Of a stretch of 64,000 nt of DNA, positions 27,599 through 39,560 are shown piece after piece; position 1 is the first letter of the stretch; every line of letters begins with the position of its first letter. A model generated the notes under the pieces. It had not been told where the DNA came from and searched no databases. It saw only the letters and a program-made list of their open reading frames with translations. The translations under genes and the position numbers were made by a program. Source of the stretch: Doris montereyensis (lineage: Eukaryota; Mollusca; Gastropoda; Nudibranchia; Dorididae); contig JAXRKP010001381.1 in the NCBI GenBank assembly GCA_037039925.1, forward strand, positions 60,001-124,000. Direction: 5' to 3'.

Positions 27599-27715
27599 TT
27601 ATAGGATGTGTTTGTAATGGGGGAAAAGAGGTTCTTGAATATCGAAATTAGCAGGGATATCGATACCTCTTGCGTACGAGAAATTCAGTCGGTGAAAGAG
27701 TTTCAGATTGGTCAT
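27599..27715 (-). CDS. Conserved 38-codon ORF divergent from receptor copy 1
   Basis: ATG at 27715 leftwards encodes MTNLKLFHRLNFSYARGI, DIPANFDIQEPLFPHYKHIL and a stop. Equal-length, intact versions occur at 43859-43975 and 62151-62267 with only a few residue changes. The frame can be extended upstream in this copy only. No known family is recognised. It could be a short exon, a small protein or chance conservation after recent duplication. Confidence 0.3.
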   Translation of the reverse strand: MTNLKLFHRLNFSYARGIDIPANFDIQEPLFPHYKHIL

Positions 27716-27904
27716 GATCGTACTTGAAGTTAGAAGTCCCACAGCTATGACTGTCAAAATGTCAATTTTCTCCATCAGCATGGTTATGCTTCGTGTAACA
27801 TGGTTGGCTGTCTTCTGTCTTTTACAATCGAAAAGCAATTTCCTCTTTTAACATACTATTGTGTCTTCTTAAGAACCCACTCTGGTTTTGGTAATGACCG
27901 AATT

Positions 27905-27945
27905 GTGTCACGTGGGTAAACGGCATATTAGGATGACATCACAAG
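27905..27945. promoter_or_regulatory. Conserved CACGTG and CRE-like pair upstream of receptor copy 1
   Basis: CACGTG at 27909-27914 and TGACATCA at 27934-27941 lie about 500 bases upstream of the receptor ATG. The same pair with the same spacing occurs in the other units (43624-43656 and 61921-61953). Because the units are recent duplicates, conservation alone does not prove function. Confidence 0.3.
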
Positions 27946-28417
27946 AGACATACTAGATATAATTTCCAGAGAGGCAGATTCGTGTGTAGCAACAAGGAGG
28001 AGGCAATAATATATATTTCTTGTTAAGACATAGCCTTTTCCACAGCCTTGAAGACAGAGGGTTAAAATCAGACTAAAGATTTCAAAAGAGGAAATTAAAA
28101 GGAAATAACAGAATGACAGAATGAAAACAAAATGCCACTGAGACGGTCAGTGAAGAATTCATGTTGAATTTGTTAGCAACTATATTGTAATACTATCGTT
28201 CTCCAAGTGACACCGTCAAATGGGTTCAGCTGTTATGCATTTCGTGTTAAAACAAAGAAAAAGAGTCTTCAGAGACTAACGGCTATTTTTGTAAACAAAA
28301 CAAATCACGAAATCGGCGAAGGTAACCTTTGGACTAAAATACACACGATAAAGAAAAAAAGAACAAACAAACAAAAGGGAATCCAAACAAGCCGTCAGCA
28401 AATTTTCTCATCTTACA

Positions 28418-29544
28418 ATGGCAATAAATGCAAGCTGTGTGACAATGTTCTCCCTTTGAGCTCCTTGACTAAAACCGATGACGTCACAGCACACCCATTG
28501 ACAATTGGCCAAATAATGGAAGATGAAAAAGTCTACATCCAAACGATATCGGATGAGTTAATGTGGTATCTTCAATTCTATTTGATGATTCTACTTTGTG
28601 GACTAATATCCACATTCGGAGTCGTCAACAACGTAATCAATAGCTATATATTCTACCAGTTAGGCATCAAAGACAGCATGACAGTGGAGCTATTCAGTTT
28701 GGCTTTGACCGATGGTGTTATGTCTTTGTTTGTCGTACTATCTTGGGTGTTTGTTGTTTGGCGCACATATTTTAATCCCACGGAATTTAATCCATGGGAT
28801 ATAAATTACATCAGTATCGCATGGATACAAGACTCGTTGTTCTTAGGTTCAGGGTGGATCACCGCTTTTCTGTCGATGGAGCGATGTGTCTGTGTCACGT
28901 TTCCATTGAAAGTGAAACAAATCTTTACAAAAAGACGATCCATTGCTGTCGTAATCGTCATTCATATCATAACAACTGCAATGTATGTCCCTATCTATGT
29001 GACTCATCGGCTGGTGTGGACGACCCTACAATCAGGGGATGCCGTTACCAACAACACATATTTCACACGCCGTTTAGTCGTCGCCTTTTCTGATAATCGA
29101 CCGGAAGTTGAATACTACGTGAAGATGCTCAGTGCCACCCTTATACCGTTACCTGCATTTCTTATCGTTCTTGGCAGTGTCTTTTGGATGGTATACGGTC
29201 TGAAGAAATCTTCCCAACTTCGGAAATCTATGACTGCCAAAATCAATGCTAACGGACAAGCTTCCAATCTTGACTCTAAGACTAGGAGACTAGTAAAAGT
29301 AGTGTTAACTCTCGCTGTTACGTACATCATCTGCAACATTCCTCGTACATACGCTACTTTCATAAATACGATTAATGCTGATATAAGTGATCATGGAAGA
29401 GATAAAAATCTGTCCATATTTCAATGGAATCTTTCCCGGATATTCTCTGCTATCAACGCGTCTATGAACTTTTTTGTATACATGACAATTAATTCTTCTT
29501 ACCGTGCAAAACTTCGAGAAACCTTTGTATGTGTGCGTAAATAG
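28418..29544 (+). CDS. Rhodopsin-class GPCR copy 1 (putative chemosensory receptor), N-terminal 1-base deletion
   Basis: An intronless seven-helix receptor. By the shared 375-codon frame, helices lie at about 53-80 (GVVNNVINSYIFY), 88-115 (SLALTD), 130-165 ending SMERCVCVTFPLK (DRY equivalent ERC), 174-198, 233-262, 290-315 (TYIICNIPR) and 333-360 (SAINASMNFFVYM, the NPxxY equivalent), then SSYRAKLRETF. N-glycosylation-type NNT lies in loop 2. Layout and motifs fit the chemosensory receptors expanded in gastropods; the ligand is unknown. The ATG used by the paralogues (28418) is followed by a missing base near 28451-28454, so that frame stops after 13 codons. Translation could begin at the in-frame ATG at 28516, giving 342 residues that keep all seven helices. 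About 94% identical by eye to copies 2 and 3. It could be functional, a pseudogene or a sequencing error. Confidence 0.85.
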
Positions 29545-29619
29545 TGAATATCTGTTAACCGGAAGTGCTTTGTGATGCACTCAATGTCCACGGTGAACAA
29601 AAAAACACACTAGTATGAT

Positions 29620-29905
29620 TTTATTTGTCTACGTCCAATGCACAGCCAATGCGATATCAGGGTTCTAGTTTGCCATGGCCGCCCTGTAAACAACAAGGGG
29701 ACCTGACAGAGTGTTCTCATCTGCACATGGAACTTCGACACTTTTTATCGCCCGTCTCCGATGGGTCTAGGTGTCGATTCACCTACTTGGACCATGGAGT
29801 TGGTTATACTTTTTGTTTTTTAAACTCGAGAAAACTTTTCAAGCTGTCGGGCGCGAACCCACTGCCTTTCGATTGAGAGGTCGACACCTTGCCACTGAAT
29901 CCCTT
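29620..29905 (-). mobile_element. SINE family 3 copy downstream of receptor copy 1
   Basis: The minus strand carries the B-box region (GTGGGTTCGCGCCCGACAGC), GAATCGACACCTAGACCCAT and GGCCATGGCAAA. The same insertion is present beside copies 2 (41690-42000) and 3 (59960-60265), so it predates the triplication. Confidence 0.75.
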
Positions 29906-30194
29906 TACATACTGTAGGCCTATTGCGCACACATAAGATTTTTTATGGAATGTTTTCAGTAGAAAAGTTGCCGATCAGCGTGAGGTTTGAATCACGATAA
30001 AATGGCACTGCTGGTCTTTCCTTTACTTTTACTCTTGCTTTTATTCCCTGAGATCACCGCATATGATAAACTAGGTAAATTAACGAAATTCATACAACAT
30101 TGTCCTGTCCTCTACAAATATAAACTATGTCACTTATTCCAATAAGCTATAGATGAAGATTTTCATGTTCTAATGGTACAGCCAACTACCAAAC

Positions 30195-30300
30195 AAACAA
30201 AATCTTGACCACCTATGGGATTGAACCCGCGACCTCTGCATCGGCACACATCGCCTCGCCATGAAAAAAGCGCAATACCAACCGAACTGACTACACTCCT
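30195..30300 (-). mobile_element. tRNA-derived SINE family 2
   Basis: On the minus strand, an A-box-like TCAGTTCGGTTGGTATTGCG is followed by the B-box-like GGGTTCAATCCC. A second, partial family 2 head in the opposite direction follows at 30315-30385 (CGACGCAGAGATAGCAGG, TTCAATCCCCATGG). Confidence 0.6.
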
Positions 30301-30385
30301 GAAAAGAAACGCATTTTCTTTCCATAGTGACGCGATGGGTCCCGACGCAGAGATAGCAGGTTCAATCCCCATGGTGACCAACATT

Positions 30386-31629
30386 TTACCTGCCTATTCT
30401 TTGTAGTCGTCTTGTCTTTGTTTACATTATTATGAGACTTTAATATTATTTAATGTCAATAGCCTTACCTTGGTGTGTAAAAGCATGGGGAGAGAATCTC
30501 AAGAAAGGGGACGAAAAGAAGTTGAATCGTTTTTTTTTCTTCTGGCGGGCAAGCAAGGTGACTGTCTGGAAGAGATTTTCACACTGTCTCTCTCCTTATC
30601 AAAATTGCTGCCTAACGAATATAAATGTCAAAAAAGACGGGAAACATCCACTTTAGGCCCAATTTTTTTTTCATCCGGTTTAGGAATCGTTATTGTGAAG
30701 CCGTACAATATAGACAGATACAAGAAATTTGTAGCTCAATAGTTATCAACTAAAGCTATTTACCGCAATTGGATTTTAGTCTTCACTCCGCTAACTACTA
30801 TTGTCCCTTTCATCTAATCTATGTCCTGTAAATTCCCAAACAATGTTGGTTCCTGTTATACTTTGTTGTTCTTTTTCTTCTTGTAATATGTTATTTACCA
30901 TAATTTATATAATATTCATATATTATGATTATCTACTTTGTAGAGTTTAAATACATCCCACTGTTATAATAAAGTGTGTATTATTTTATACTCTTGAACG
31001 AAGACAATGTGCCTTGCTGAACGATGTAACATAGTCACGTATAGTTTTGAAGAGGGGTTCCCTTATAGAGGAGAACCTATGACGTAATCGATTCTAGCGT
31101 TTGTAAAACCCCATGAGTTTGGGACGTAATCGTTTTGTTGCGCCCTAGTATCGATTCGTTTATATCTGGAGAGTGGGAGAATGCTATCGAAAGGTTTAAT
31201 ATGGTGGGGAAATTTCCAATTCGAGATTTTTCTTATCTTCTAGTACAAAAGGGCAGTTATCCATGATTGACAGAGTAAAAGAATGTAGAGATAGATTCCA
31301 CATCTCGTTTTACCATCTTCTATCGGATATGTTTGTGCTGGCTTGTTTCATTGATTGATTGTGTCTATTGTCAGTATAAGACATTATGAATCAAGCCTGG
31401 TGTTACTACACTAGCTACGTCAAAATGTAGATTTAGAGTACACTGCCTGTTCCATTCATACCTTCATAACAGACAATCAAATTATAAATTTTGATATTGA
31501 ATATTGAAAAGAAGCTTGAAGTAATTTATGGATTATTATTACCTTCTGCTCATGGATGCCAGTGCGAGCTTCTGCACACACGATTAAATCTTGTCTTCCG
31601 TGTAAACAAGGCTTTTTTATATTTCATTT
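30386..31629. other. Intergenic region with two dispersed repeats only
   Basis: 30740-30990 matches 40190-40390 in inverted orientation (for example CTCCGCTA, AGCTATTTACC). 31045-31215 matches 10685-10860. An open frame at 30470-30742 has no recognisable domain. Confidence 0.5.
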
Positions 31630-31812
31630 GATTTTTTTATTATCCGTTTCCAGATGAGAATAGGTGTCGATCCACCTTCCTAGACCAAAAGGGAGGGGGT
31701 AGATTTTACTTCGAAAAATATCGAGCAAATTTATCAATCGCTGTTGCAGCTCGAACCCACTACATTTTGGTTGAGGGGCTGACACCTTGCCTCTGATATT
31801 GTGTAAGAAAGA
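31630..31812 (-). mobile_element. SINE family 3 fragment
   Basis: The minus strand shows the family order: AGAGGCAAGGTGTCAGCC, a degenerate B box (GTGGGTTCGAGCTGC) and AGGTGGATCGACACCTATTC. Confidence 0.65.
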
Positions 31813-31859
31813 GTGACTCATAGTTGAGGCAAGGCAAAGCCTGAGGTGGTCCGTTGGAT

Positions 31860-32350
31860 CTCCAAGCTTGATTGCTATTGCATGATTCAGTAGTTTATCT
31901 GCCTCTCAACTTGGCTTTGTAGGCAAGCGTAGGACAAACTTGATTTCTTTTGCTTGGGAAGCAGCAGCACGGCTTTTTAGGTAAGCGTTGGGCTTTTCTT
32001 ATAGCTTTGCTTGAAAGCACAACACGGCTTTGTAGGTCTTCAGTTGGTCCATCCTATTGCTTTTGCTTGGAAAGCTAACACGGCTTTGTAGGCAAGCGTT
32101 GGTCAAGCCTATTGCATTTTTGCTTGGAAAGCACAACACGGCTTTGTAGGCAAGCGTTGGGCAAGCCTATTGCTTTTGAGTGGAAAGCATAACACGGCTT
32201 TGGGCAAGCACCGGGCACACTGATTGCTTTTTTTCTCCAAGCACAGCACCGCTTTGTAGGCATAGCGCTGGGCAAGCCGATTGCTTTTGATTGGCAAGCA
32301 CAACACCGCTCCGTAGGCAAGCACTAGGGAAGCCGATTGCTAGCCAAAGC
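31860..32350 (-). repeat. About 56-bp minisatellite
   Basis: About eight diverged units are built on ACGGCTTTGTAGGCAAGCG, TTGGGCAAGCC and ATTGCTTTTGCTTGGAAAGC. The cysteine-rich minus-strand frames are repeat artefacts. Confidence 0.9.
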
Positions 32351-32639
32351 AAGCAGGTCGCAAGATTTTTAATCGATCTAATTTATTTGTGATGATATTC
32401 TGAGAGTTTTAAATCATATTTCAAGTTTTCAATAATCTTATTTTAAGAGAATTTACAATCGTTAGCAATGGTTATTCTATGAAAAAGTCATTTGAGTTCC
32501 GTTTTATATTGTGTCCTAATCATACTCACTGGGAGTGTTTATTGCCGGTGGCCCTGTTTTTGTAAACAATGACAAAGTCGACACAGCCGTGCTGGTTGAA
32601 AAAAGCAAAAAATATCAAATTTCAATGGAGTCATCGACC

Positions 32640-32930
32640 AACCCCTTGTCAGTATTCACCTAGTGACCCCTTGTCAGTATTCATCTCGACCCTTGTCAGT
32701 ATTCAAATCGACCTCCTTGTCAGTATTCATTTTGACCCCCTTGTCAGTATTCACCACGACCCCTTGTCAGTATTCACTCTCGACCCCCTTGTCAGTATTC
32801 ATCTCGACCCCCTTGTCAGTATTCACGGACCCCCTTGTCAGTATTCAGAACGACCTTTGTCAGTATTCACCTGACCCTTGTCAGTATTCAACCTCGAACT
32901 CAATCTTGTCAGTATTCACCTCGACCTCAG
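32640..32930 (+). repeat. 22-24 bp minisatellite
   Basis: About 13 units of CGACCCCCTTGTCAGTATTC with a variable 2-4 base tail. Confidence 0.95.
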
Positions 32931-33119
32931 TCACACATGTTGAAAACAATTTTAAAAGTAATGTTCAATCTCAATGGTGATAAAATGCAGTAGCAGATTT
33001 GTCTACAATGACAGAAGCCAACGGAAAACCACTGTTTTTAACCTTTCACGGACACAATTCATTCTCAAATCCAGTTCACTTCAATTCAATGTCACGATAC
33101 AACACAAAAACAGCACTAT

Positions 33120-33260
33120 CTCGAGACATTTGAAAGAATAACTATAGCCACATGGAATGTTCGTACATTATACCAGCCAAGAAAACTCGAAAACCTGATA
33201 CAAGAAATAGATCAATTCAAAATACAAACACTAGGTTTTATAGAATCAGAATAAATTTTG
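33120..33260 (+). mobile_element. LINE endonuclease N-terminal fragment
   Basis: In the frame from about 33137 the sequence encodes ITIATWNVRTLYQPRKLEN then LIQEIDQFKIQTLGF, the start of an APE-type endonuclease. It then breaks off and joins a C-terminal-like piece (about 33310-33350) of a similar LINE, implying a large internal deletion. Confidence 0.65.
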
Positions 33261-33390
33261 TCTTTTGTCAAACTTTTCAAAATCACGGATTAATGTCTCT
33301 CAAAAGGAAACTGAGACTGAGTGGGAAGAAGATATAAAAGAGGCATTGAATCAGTTAAATTTAACTTTTTTGGGTAGAATGGGAACATTC

Positions 33391-35390
33391 CTAAGATGAT
33401 ATTTTTCCAGGATGCCCTGTCCTGGCATTTTCTGTTTCCTTCCAAAACGTTAAATTTCTATGCTTCAATGCCTCTTTTATATCTTTTTCCCACTTTCTCC
33501 GGGAGGTTTGCCTTTTTGGTATTTTACCTTGGGCTTTAGCAGTGTGTACTGATTTAGTTATTCTATTGTCATTCATTCTGTTTACATGCCCAAACCATCT
33601 TAATTGATTTATTTTATCTTAGTTTTTATGAATCTGTTTTGGTTTGATCTCTTATTGTTGTGTTTCTGATTTTGTTTCTTTTAGTTTTCTCTACTACTAT
33701 TCTTAGATATTTCATTTCAGCTGCCTGTGCTCTACTGTATTCTCTACTGTCTAAAGTCCAAGTTTAGCTGCCATAGAGGAAAGTAGGACAATAAACAAAA
33801 ATGTATACTGATTTTTGTTGACAATTTTTGTTTACCTACAAATGCCTTTCCTAGATGATTATATATTGCACTTGCCTTTTGATTCTCTGCTGATTTCAAA
33901 AATGCTTAGTTTTCCTCTAAGTTAATCATTACTCCTAGGTAATTGTAGCTTTCAAGTATGTTCTAAATAATTTCCTGCCCAATTTAAGATTTTGTATTTT
34001 AGAAACCCTAGCATTGTTTTGGTTTTCTTGGATTTGAACTCATTCCTCTTTTATTTAGTTCATTGTTCATAATGTTGATGTTCGACTGAAGGTCACTTCA
34101 TGATTTTCCAAACAGAAGTAGATCATCAGCAAATGACAGCATTGATATATTTACTGGTTTGAGCTTCCACATTACATTCATTTTCTTTTTTTGAGGATGC
34201 CTTTGCGACTGAATCCATAAATGTGAGAAACAAAAGAGGACTTAGGATACAACCCTGTCTTACTCCGATATCTACATCAAATTCTGCAGATATGCTTCCA
34301 GCTACTCAGTGCACATGTTGGTTTATTGTAAAAACTGTTAATGGCTTCTATTAAATTTTGCTCACATTGTGTTTTTTTAAGGAACGCCATAGTTCGTCCT
34401 CCTCACAGTGTCAAATGCCTTTTCTAAGGCTATAAAACACAAGTGCAAGTCAATGTTTCTCTCCAGAATTGTTTTTCTAATATTTCTCTAATTGTAAATA
34501 TGTGATCTTGTACACTTCTTCCTGGATATAGTCCTCCATAATTTTGAGTTTAGTAGCTAAATTCATTTCCTTTTCTGTTTGTTTTCGTCAGTCAGTAATC
34601 TCATTTTGGCAATCATTTGTGATGATCACTAAATATTTCTGCTCCTCTGTTTACTCTGCATCCAATGTACTGGATACAAAAAAAGAGCTGCTAACTATTA
34701 TGTAGTCAATCATTGACTTCACACCTTTCGTCATTTACTCTTGTATATTGTGGATATTTTTATGAGGAAAAAAAGATGTTGGCTATTTTCATGTTATTCT
34801 TTAGGCAAAAATCTATGAGTGTCTCTCCATTTGGAGAAGTTGTTGTCTCTCCTTCTTTACCTATTACTCCTCCTGACGTTTCTACATTGTTGCCTACTCT
34901 AGCGTTTAAATCTCCCAAAAGTATTAGTTCTTGTTTGGATTTAAGATTCTCTGCAGCTATTTGTAAGTCGTTTTCGAAGATATCTTTTTCTTCTTTAGTT
35001 GCGTCTTTGTTTGGTCCATAAGCTATTAATAATTTAATTTCTCGTCCTTTTGGTTTAATATTTACCTCTAATAGCCGTGGGCTTATATATTTCCAACTTT
35101 CTAGTAGCTTGTCATGCCTTTTATGCACTAGAGGCCTACTCCTGCTCTAGTTCTATCTTTGACATCTACGCCTGAGAGGATTAAATATGATTCGGTCCTA
35201 CATTTTCTATTCCTTGTCCTTTTTTATTTGTTTCTGTAATGGCCAAAATATTTACTTTGAATTTTTCCATTTCTTCAACTAATTCTAACTCTTTTCCATT
35301 TATTGCCTTAACGTTCCGTGTTCCAAAAATTACAGTCCGTATTCGTTTCCAAGTTCGTCTTCCAAAGAACAAGCCGGTTATATTACTTTT
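33391..35390 (-). mobile_element. RTE-like non-LTR retrotransposon, internally deleted and decayed
   Basis: Read on the minus strand from 35372: the endonuclease start (GTRNVKAINGKELELVEEME, ILAITETNKKGQG), then LLIAYGPNKDATKEEKDIF and ELILLGDLNARVGNN (catalytic GDLN) at 35128-34760. After a loss of the early RT come RT blocks at about 34600-34240 (EKAFDTVRR, then EFDVDIGVRQGC, LSPLLF). The C-terminal end is RITKSVHTAKAQGKIP and RRKWEKDIKEALKHRNLTFW at 33576-33391. Many stops and frameshifts make it inactive. Placement in the RTE group is from recollection of similar proteins. Confidence 0.75.
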
Positions 35391-35489
35391 ATTTCTCTGA
35401 ATCAGGTTGGTTTGATAAGCAGGATTAGCCCACTGTACCCTAGGTAGATGGTGGGGCTGCCACCTTGAGGCCCCTTACCAGGCCTTGTT

Positions 35490-35695
35490 ATTTTCTGTCA
35501 GGGTTAACTCCTTTAACCTTTAGTCATTCAAGACCAGCCAAAAGGCAGCAGGTTGATATTTTATGTCAGGGTTAAGTCCCTTAGCCTTTGGTCATTCAAG
35601 ACCGGCCTGCAAGGCAGCAGGTTGTTTTCTGTCAGGGTTAACTCCCTAAGCCTTTGGTCAACCAAGACCCGCCTGCAAAGGCAGCAGGAGACTGG
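35490..35695 (+). repeat. 66-68 bp unit, three copies
   Basis: TGTCAGGGTTAA recurs at 35496, 35564 and 35630, each time with CCTTTGGTCATTCAAGACC and GGCAGCAGGTT. Altered copies are present at 58850-59010. Confidence 0.9.
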
Positions 35696-36210
35696 TGGAG
35701 GGCGGGATCATTTACTCCCCGTACAGGTCCTACCTGTCCACTGCCCGGGTGCTGGTACACGATCTTCCATAAATCATGGCCCATCTGTGTGGAATGCCCT
35801 CCCACAGAGTCTAGCGAGTCAAAGTCACAGTCAATTTTTTTTAAAATACCATCAAGACATATTTTGTTAACTAGCTTATAAAAGCTACTTTCTTAAAAGA
35901 CAAATTGCATAATTTTATTACGGCTGTATTCTTTCTGTGTGTGAAGAATTTTGTGCGTGTGTGTGTGTATGTATGTGTGTGCGTGTGTGTGTGTGCGTGC
36001 GTTTGGGGAATATGAATTCAGGACAGTATTTACTTTAAACGCCTTTCGCTTCTTGTTTGCATTGTCGACTTTCTTGTCATAAATTGCACACATTCATGTA
36101 GGTTGATGTATGAAATTCATAGTGTAATATATGTATATATTATTTTAAAATATGTAATACGCATATTGCCTTTCCTTGTAGGGATGAGTGCGCAATATAA
36201 GTATATAATT
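35690..36210 (+). mobile_element. LINE 3' end with RT C-terminal block
   Basis: An open frame at 35553-35870 ends with GTRSSINHGPSVWNALPQSL and ASQSHSQFFLKYHQDIF, the conserved C-terminal block. The 3' UTR ends at AGTGCGCAATATAAGTAT and runs into a (ATT/ATC)n tail. It is 5'-truncated and of a different lineage from the RTE-like element. Confidence 0.75.
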
Positions 36211-36213
36211 ATT

Positions 36214-36263
<50 letters not shown>

Positions 36264-36360
36264 CATCCTCATCATCATCATCATCATCATCACCACCATT
36301 TTCATTATTATTATCATCATTATTACTATCATCATCATTATTATTATTATTATTATTATT

Positions 36361-36402
<42 letters not shown>

Positions 36403-36405
36403 CCA
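36205..36405 (+). repeat. (ATC)n/(ATT)n tract at the LINE 3' tail
   Basis: It begins exactly where the LINE 3' UTR ends, so it probably grew from the element's tail. Confidence 0.93.
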
Positions 36406-36529
36406 TGCATTAATCTAGATATAGAATTAAGATTAGAAACTGGCCGATAGTTCTTCAGTAGTTCAATGGGAAGGAAATCATAGCAGCTATAACCCCAAAG
36501 ACCCCATCCACCAACTTTGACAGAAAATC

Positions 36530-36655
36530 GCAGATCCCATTATTCATACTCAGAACTCGGCACAAACGTCTCCATCAACATATGTATCGGTATCTGAAAG
36601 CTGTGGAATCCGAAGGGTGTGAGTACAGACCCCACCAAAACACTGAATATTCTAC
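36530..36655 (+). mobile_element. Fragment of another RT C-terminus
   Basis: In the frame from about 36547 the sequence encodes LRTRHKRLHQHMYRYLKAVE, a degenerate form of the 'LRTGHNRLN' block, then ESEGCEYRPHQNTEYSTAVS where a CxC...H...C knuckle would be expected. Most of the cysteines are lost. Confidence 0.5.
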
Positions 36656-36664
36656 AGCAGTGTC

Positions 36665-38635
36665 CGCTCTACACATCAGAGATTATTAACTGAAGAAAAA
36701 CAAACAGAAAAGGAAAGAGAAGAAGGCTACTTAACTCAAAAATAGAAGAACTAAATAATCCAATAGTAAATCCAGCATAAAAAGATCTATCAGTGAAAGG
36801 CAGATGGATCTGAATGAAGGCACAATAGAAGAAAAGTGGCAAATGTATAAAGAAACACCTCAGTTGTACTGAAGAGGTCTGTGGTAAGAAACAAATTAAA
36901 GGAGATGGGAAAAGGACAGCATGGTGAAATGAGAAGTTCAAGGCTAAGATCAAAGAAATGAAGGATACCTGGAAGAAATACTTGCAAACAAAGAGACCAT
37001 AGCATAGGGAAAGCTTACGTGAATAGAAGAACTATCGCAAAAGAGGCAGTTAGGGGAAGAATTTGACACAGACTTCCAGAAAGCTATCAAGGAAATCAAA
37101 AGCTGTTCTGGGGAGCAGTGAAGAGCATGAGAAAGACCAAAGCATGCCCAATACGACAAAAGGAGAAATAATGAAAAGGAGACAGCGAAATCATGGAAAC
37201 GTGGAGAAAGTATTTTCAACAATTACATAACCCCACAAGAATATATGAAACAAGGAGTACAGAACAATTAGTACGAGTAACAAATAATCCAGATGAGACA
37301 CCTGAAGATGTAGATATATCAATGGAAGAAAATCAAACAGCTATAAAAAAAGGGAAATCAGGAAAAGCCCCAGAGCAAATCAAGTTTATCCAGAACTGAT
37401 TAAAAACCAAAGAGAGAGGCAGACAAACTAGTACATACAATATGCCAACAAGCATGGAAGTCCAAACAGGTGCCAGACGACTGGAATAAGGGAACGGTAG
37501 TACCAATACACAAGAAATGATCAACTATGGAATGCTCAAACTATAGAGGGGTATCACTACTTAGCGTACCAGGATTCTGGAAATGAGACTAAGGAAAAGA
37601 GAAGGATCTGATTGAAGAACACCAGAATGGATTTAGACCAGGAAGAAATGCACAAGATCACTTATTTACAATTAGACAAACAATAGAAAAATTCCTTGAG
37701 AGAAATTGACTTGCACCTGTGTTTTGTTGGCAGTTGATACAGTGAGGAGGGACGAACTATGGCATTCCTTAAAAGAACACAGCGTAGGGTAAAATTTAAT
37801 AAAAGTCATTAAAAGTTTTTACAATAAACCAACATGTGCAGTGAGAGTAGCTGGAAATGTATCTGAAGAATTTGATGTAGCTATAGGAGTAAGACAGGAT
37901 TTTATCCAAATTCCTCTTTTGTTTCTCACGTGTAAGGATTCAGTCGCAAAGGCATCCTTAAAAATTAATAAAACCAATGTAGGTATCTAGAAGTTCAAAC
38001 TAGTAAATGTATCAATGCTTTCATTTGCTGATGATTTAGTTCTGTTTGGAAAATCAGAAAGGGACCTCCAGTCAAATATCGACATAACGAATAATGAATT
38101 AAATAAAAGAGGAATGAGAGTAAATGCAAAGAAAACCAAAACAATGCTAGTAACTAGGAAGCTAAAACACAAAATCTTAAATTAGGCAGGAGTTCAAAAC
38201 TACAATTACATAGGAGTAATGATTAACTCAGGGGGAAAACTAAGAGAAAAATCAGCCAGAGAATCAAAAAGGCAAGAGCAATATATAACCATCTAGGAAA
38301 GGCATTTGTAGGTAAACAAGAATTGTCAACAAAAACCAAAATGACAGCATACAACAAAGTTTATTGTCCTACTCTCCTCGATGGCAATGAAACCTGGACC
38401 TTAGACAGTAGGGAATACAGTAGAGTACAGACAACTGAAATGAAATATCTAAGAAGAGTTGTAGAGAAAACTAAAAGAGACAAAATCAGAAACACAACAA
38501 TAAGAGATCCAACCAAAGCAGATGGCATAAAAACTAAGATAGAAATGAATCAATTCAGATGGTTTGGGAATGTTAACAGAATGAATGACAATAGAATAGT
38601 TAAATCCGTATACAGTGCTAAATCTCAAGCAGCAG
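36665..38635 (+). mobile_element. RTE-like LINE, reverse transcriptase part, decayed
   Basis: Plus-strand blocks in order are METWRKYFQQLHN (37193), KKGKSGKAPEQIKF, QNGFRPGRNAQDHLFTIRQT (about 37625), LSFADDLVLFGKSERDLQ (about 38017; FADD is the RT catalytic motif), NAKKTKTM and then NYIGVMINSGGKLRE. An uninterrupted stretch at 38323-38630 follows with YCPTLLDGNETWTLDSREY, RRVVEKTKRDKIRN and QFRWFGNVNRMNDNR. Stops and frameshifts separate the blocks. The C-terminus is cut by the (AGT)n tract. Confidence 0.8.
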
Positions 38636-38670
38636 CAAAGACAATAGCAGTAGTAATAGTAGTAGTAGTG

Positions 38671-38746
<76 letters not shown>

Positions 38747-38768
38747 CAGTAGTAGTAGTAGCAGCAGC

Positions 38769-38811
<43 letters not shown>

Positions 38812-39155
38812 ATAGCAGCAGCAACAGCAATAGTAGTATTACAACAGTAGTAGTAGTAGTAGTAGTAGTAGTAATAGTAGTAGTAGTAATAGTAGTAGCA
38901 GCAGCAGTAGTAACAGTAGCAGCAGGTAGTATTAGTAATAGTAGTGATGCAGTAGTAGTAGTACCAGCAGCAGAAGCAGCAGCAGCAGTAGCAGCAGCAG
39001 TATTCTATAGTAGTAGCAGCAGTAGCAGCAGCAGCAGTAGCAGCAGCAGTAGTAGCAGTAGTAGTAATAGCAGCAGCAGCAGCAACAGTAGTATTACTAG
39101 TAGTAAGTAGTAGTAGTAATAGTAGTAGTAGTAGTAGTAGTAATAGCAGTAGTAA

Positions 39156-39214
<59 letters not shown>

Positions 39215-39245
39215 ATAGTAGTAGTAGTAATAGTAGTAGTAGTAA

Positions 39246-39329
<84 letters not shown>

Positions 39330-39333
39330 CAGC

Positions 39334-39410
<77 letters not shown>
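38636..39410. repeat. (AGT)n/(AGC)n tract
   Basis: About 775 bases of AGT with AGC, AAT and AAC variants, between the truncated LINE and a SINE family 1 fragment. Confidence 0.97.
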
Positions 39411-39560
39411 CTTGCGATAAGTAGACATGTGCATCATCCAAGAAACACAACGTCGGACAAGCATTGCTGGGCTCCGAAGTTAAGATTTGAGTACAACTGC
39501 ACTTTGCATTAAAATTGTACTGTGGCCTGAGTACAACCAACCTGTAACCCACATGGGTTG
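39411..39560 (-). mobile_element. SINE family 1 fragment
   Basis: AAGAAACACAACGTCGGAC and AGCATTGCTGGGCTCCGAAG correspond to the region of the 22200-22385 copy downstream of the B box. Confidence 0.6.

Larger units (their letters stand above)
27396..28417. other. Upstream region of receptor copy 1, conserved in all three units
   Basis: Recognisable throughout in units 2 (43172-44200) and 3 (61452-62500). It contains the divergent 38-codon ORF and the CACGTG/TGACATCA motifs listed separately. Confidence 0.7.

Noticed and set aside
28207..28515. A longer 445-codon start for receptor copy 1
   Set aside because: The upstream part begins at GTG, corresponds to non-coding sequence in copies 2 and 3, and is in frame only because of the 1-base deletion.
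31860..32350. Cysteine-rich peptides on the minus strand
   Set aside because: All are readings of the 56-bp minisatellite in different frames, with no signal peptide or conserved cysteine spacing.
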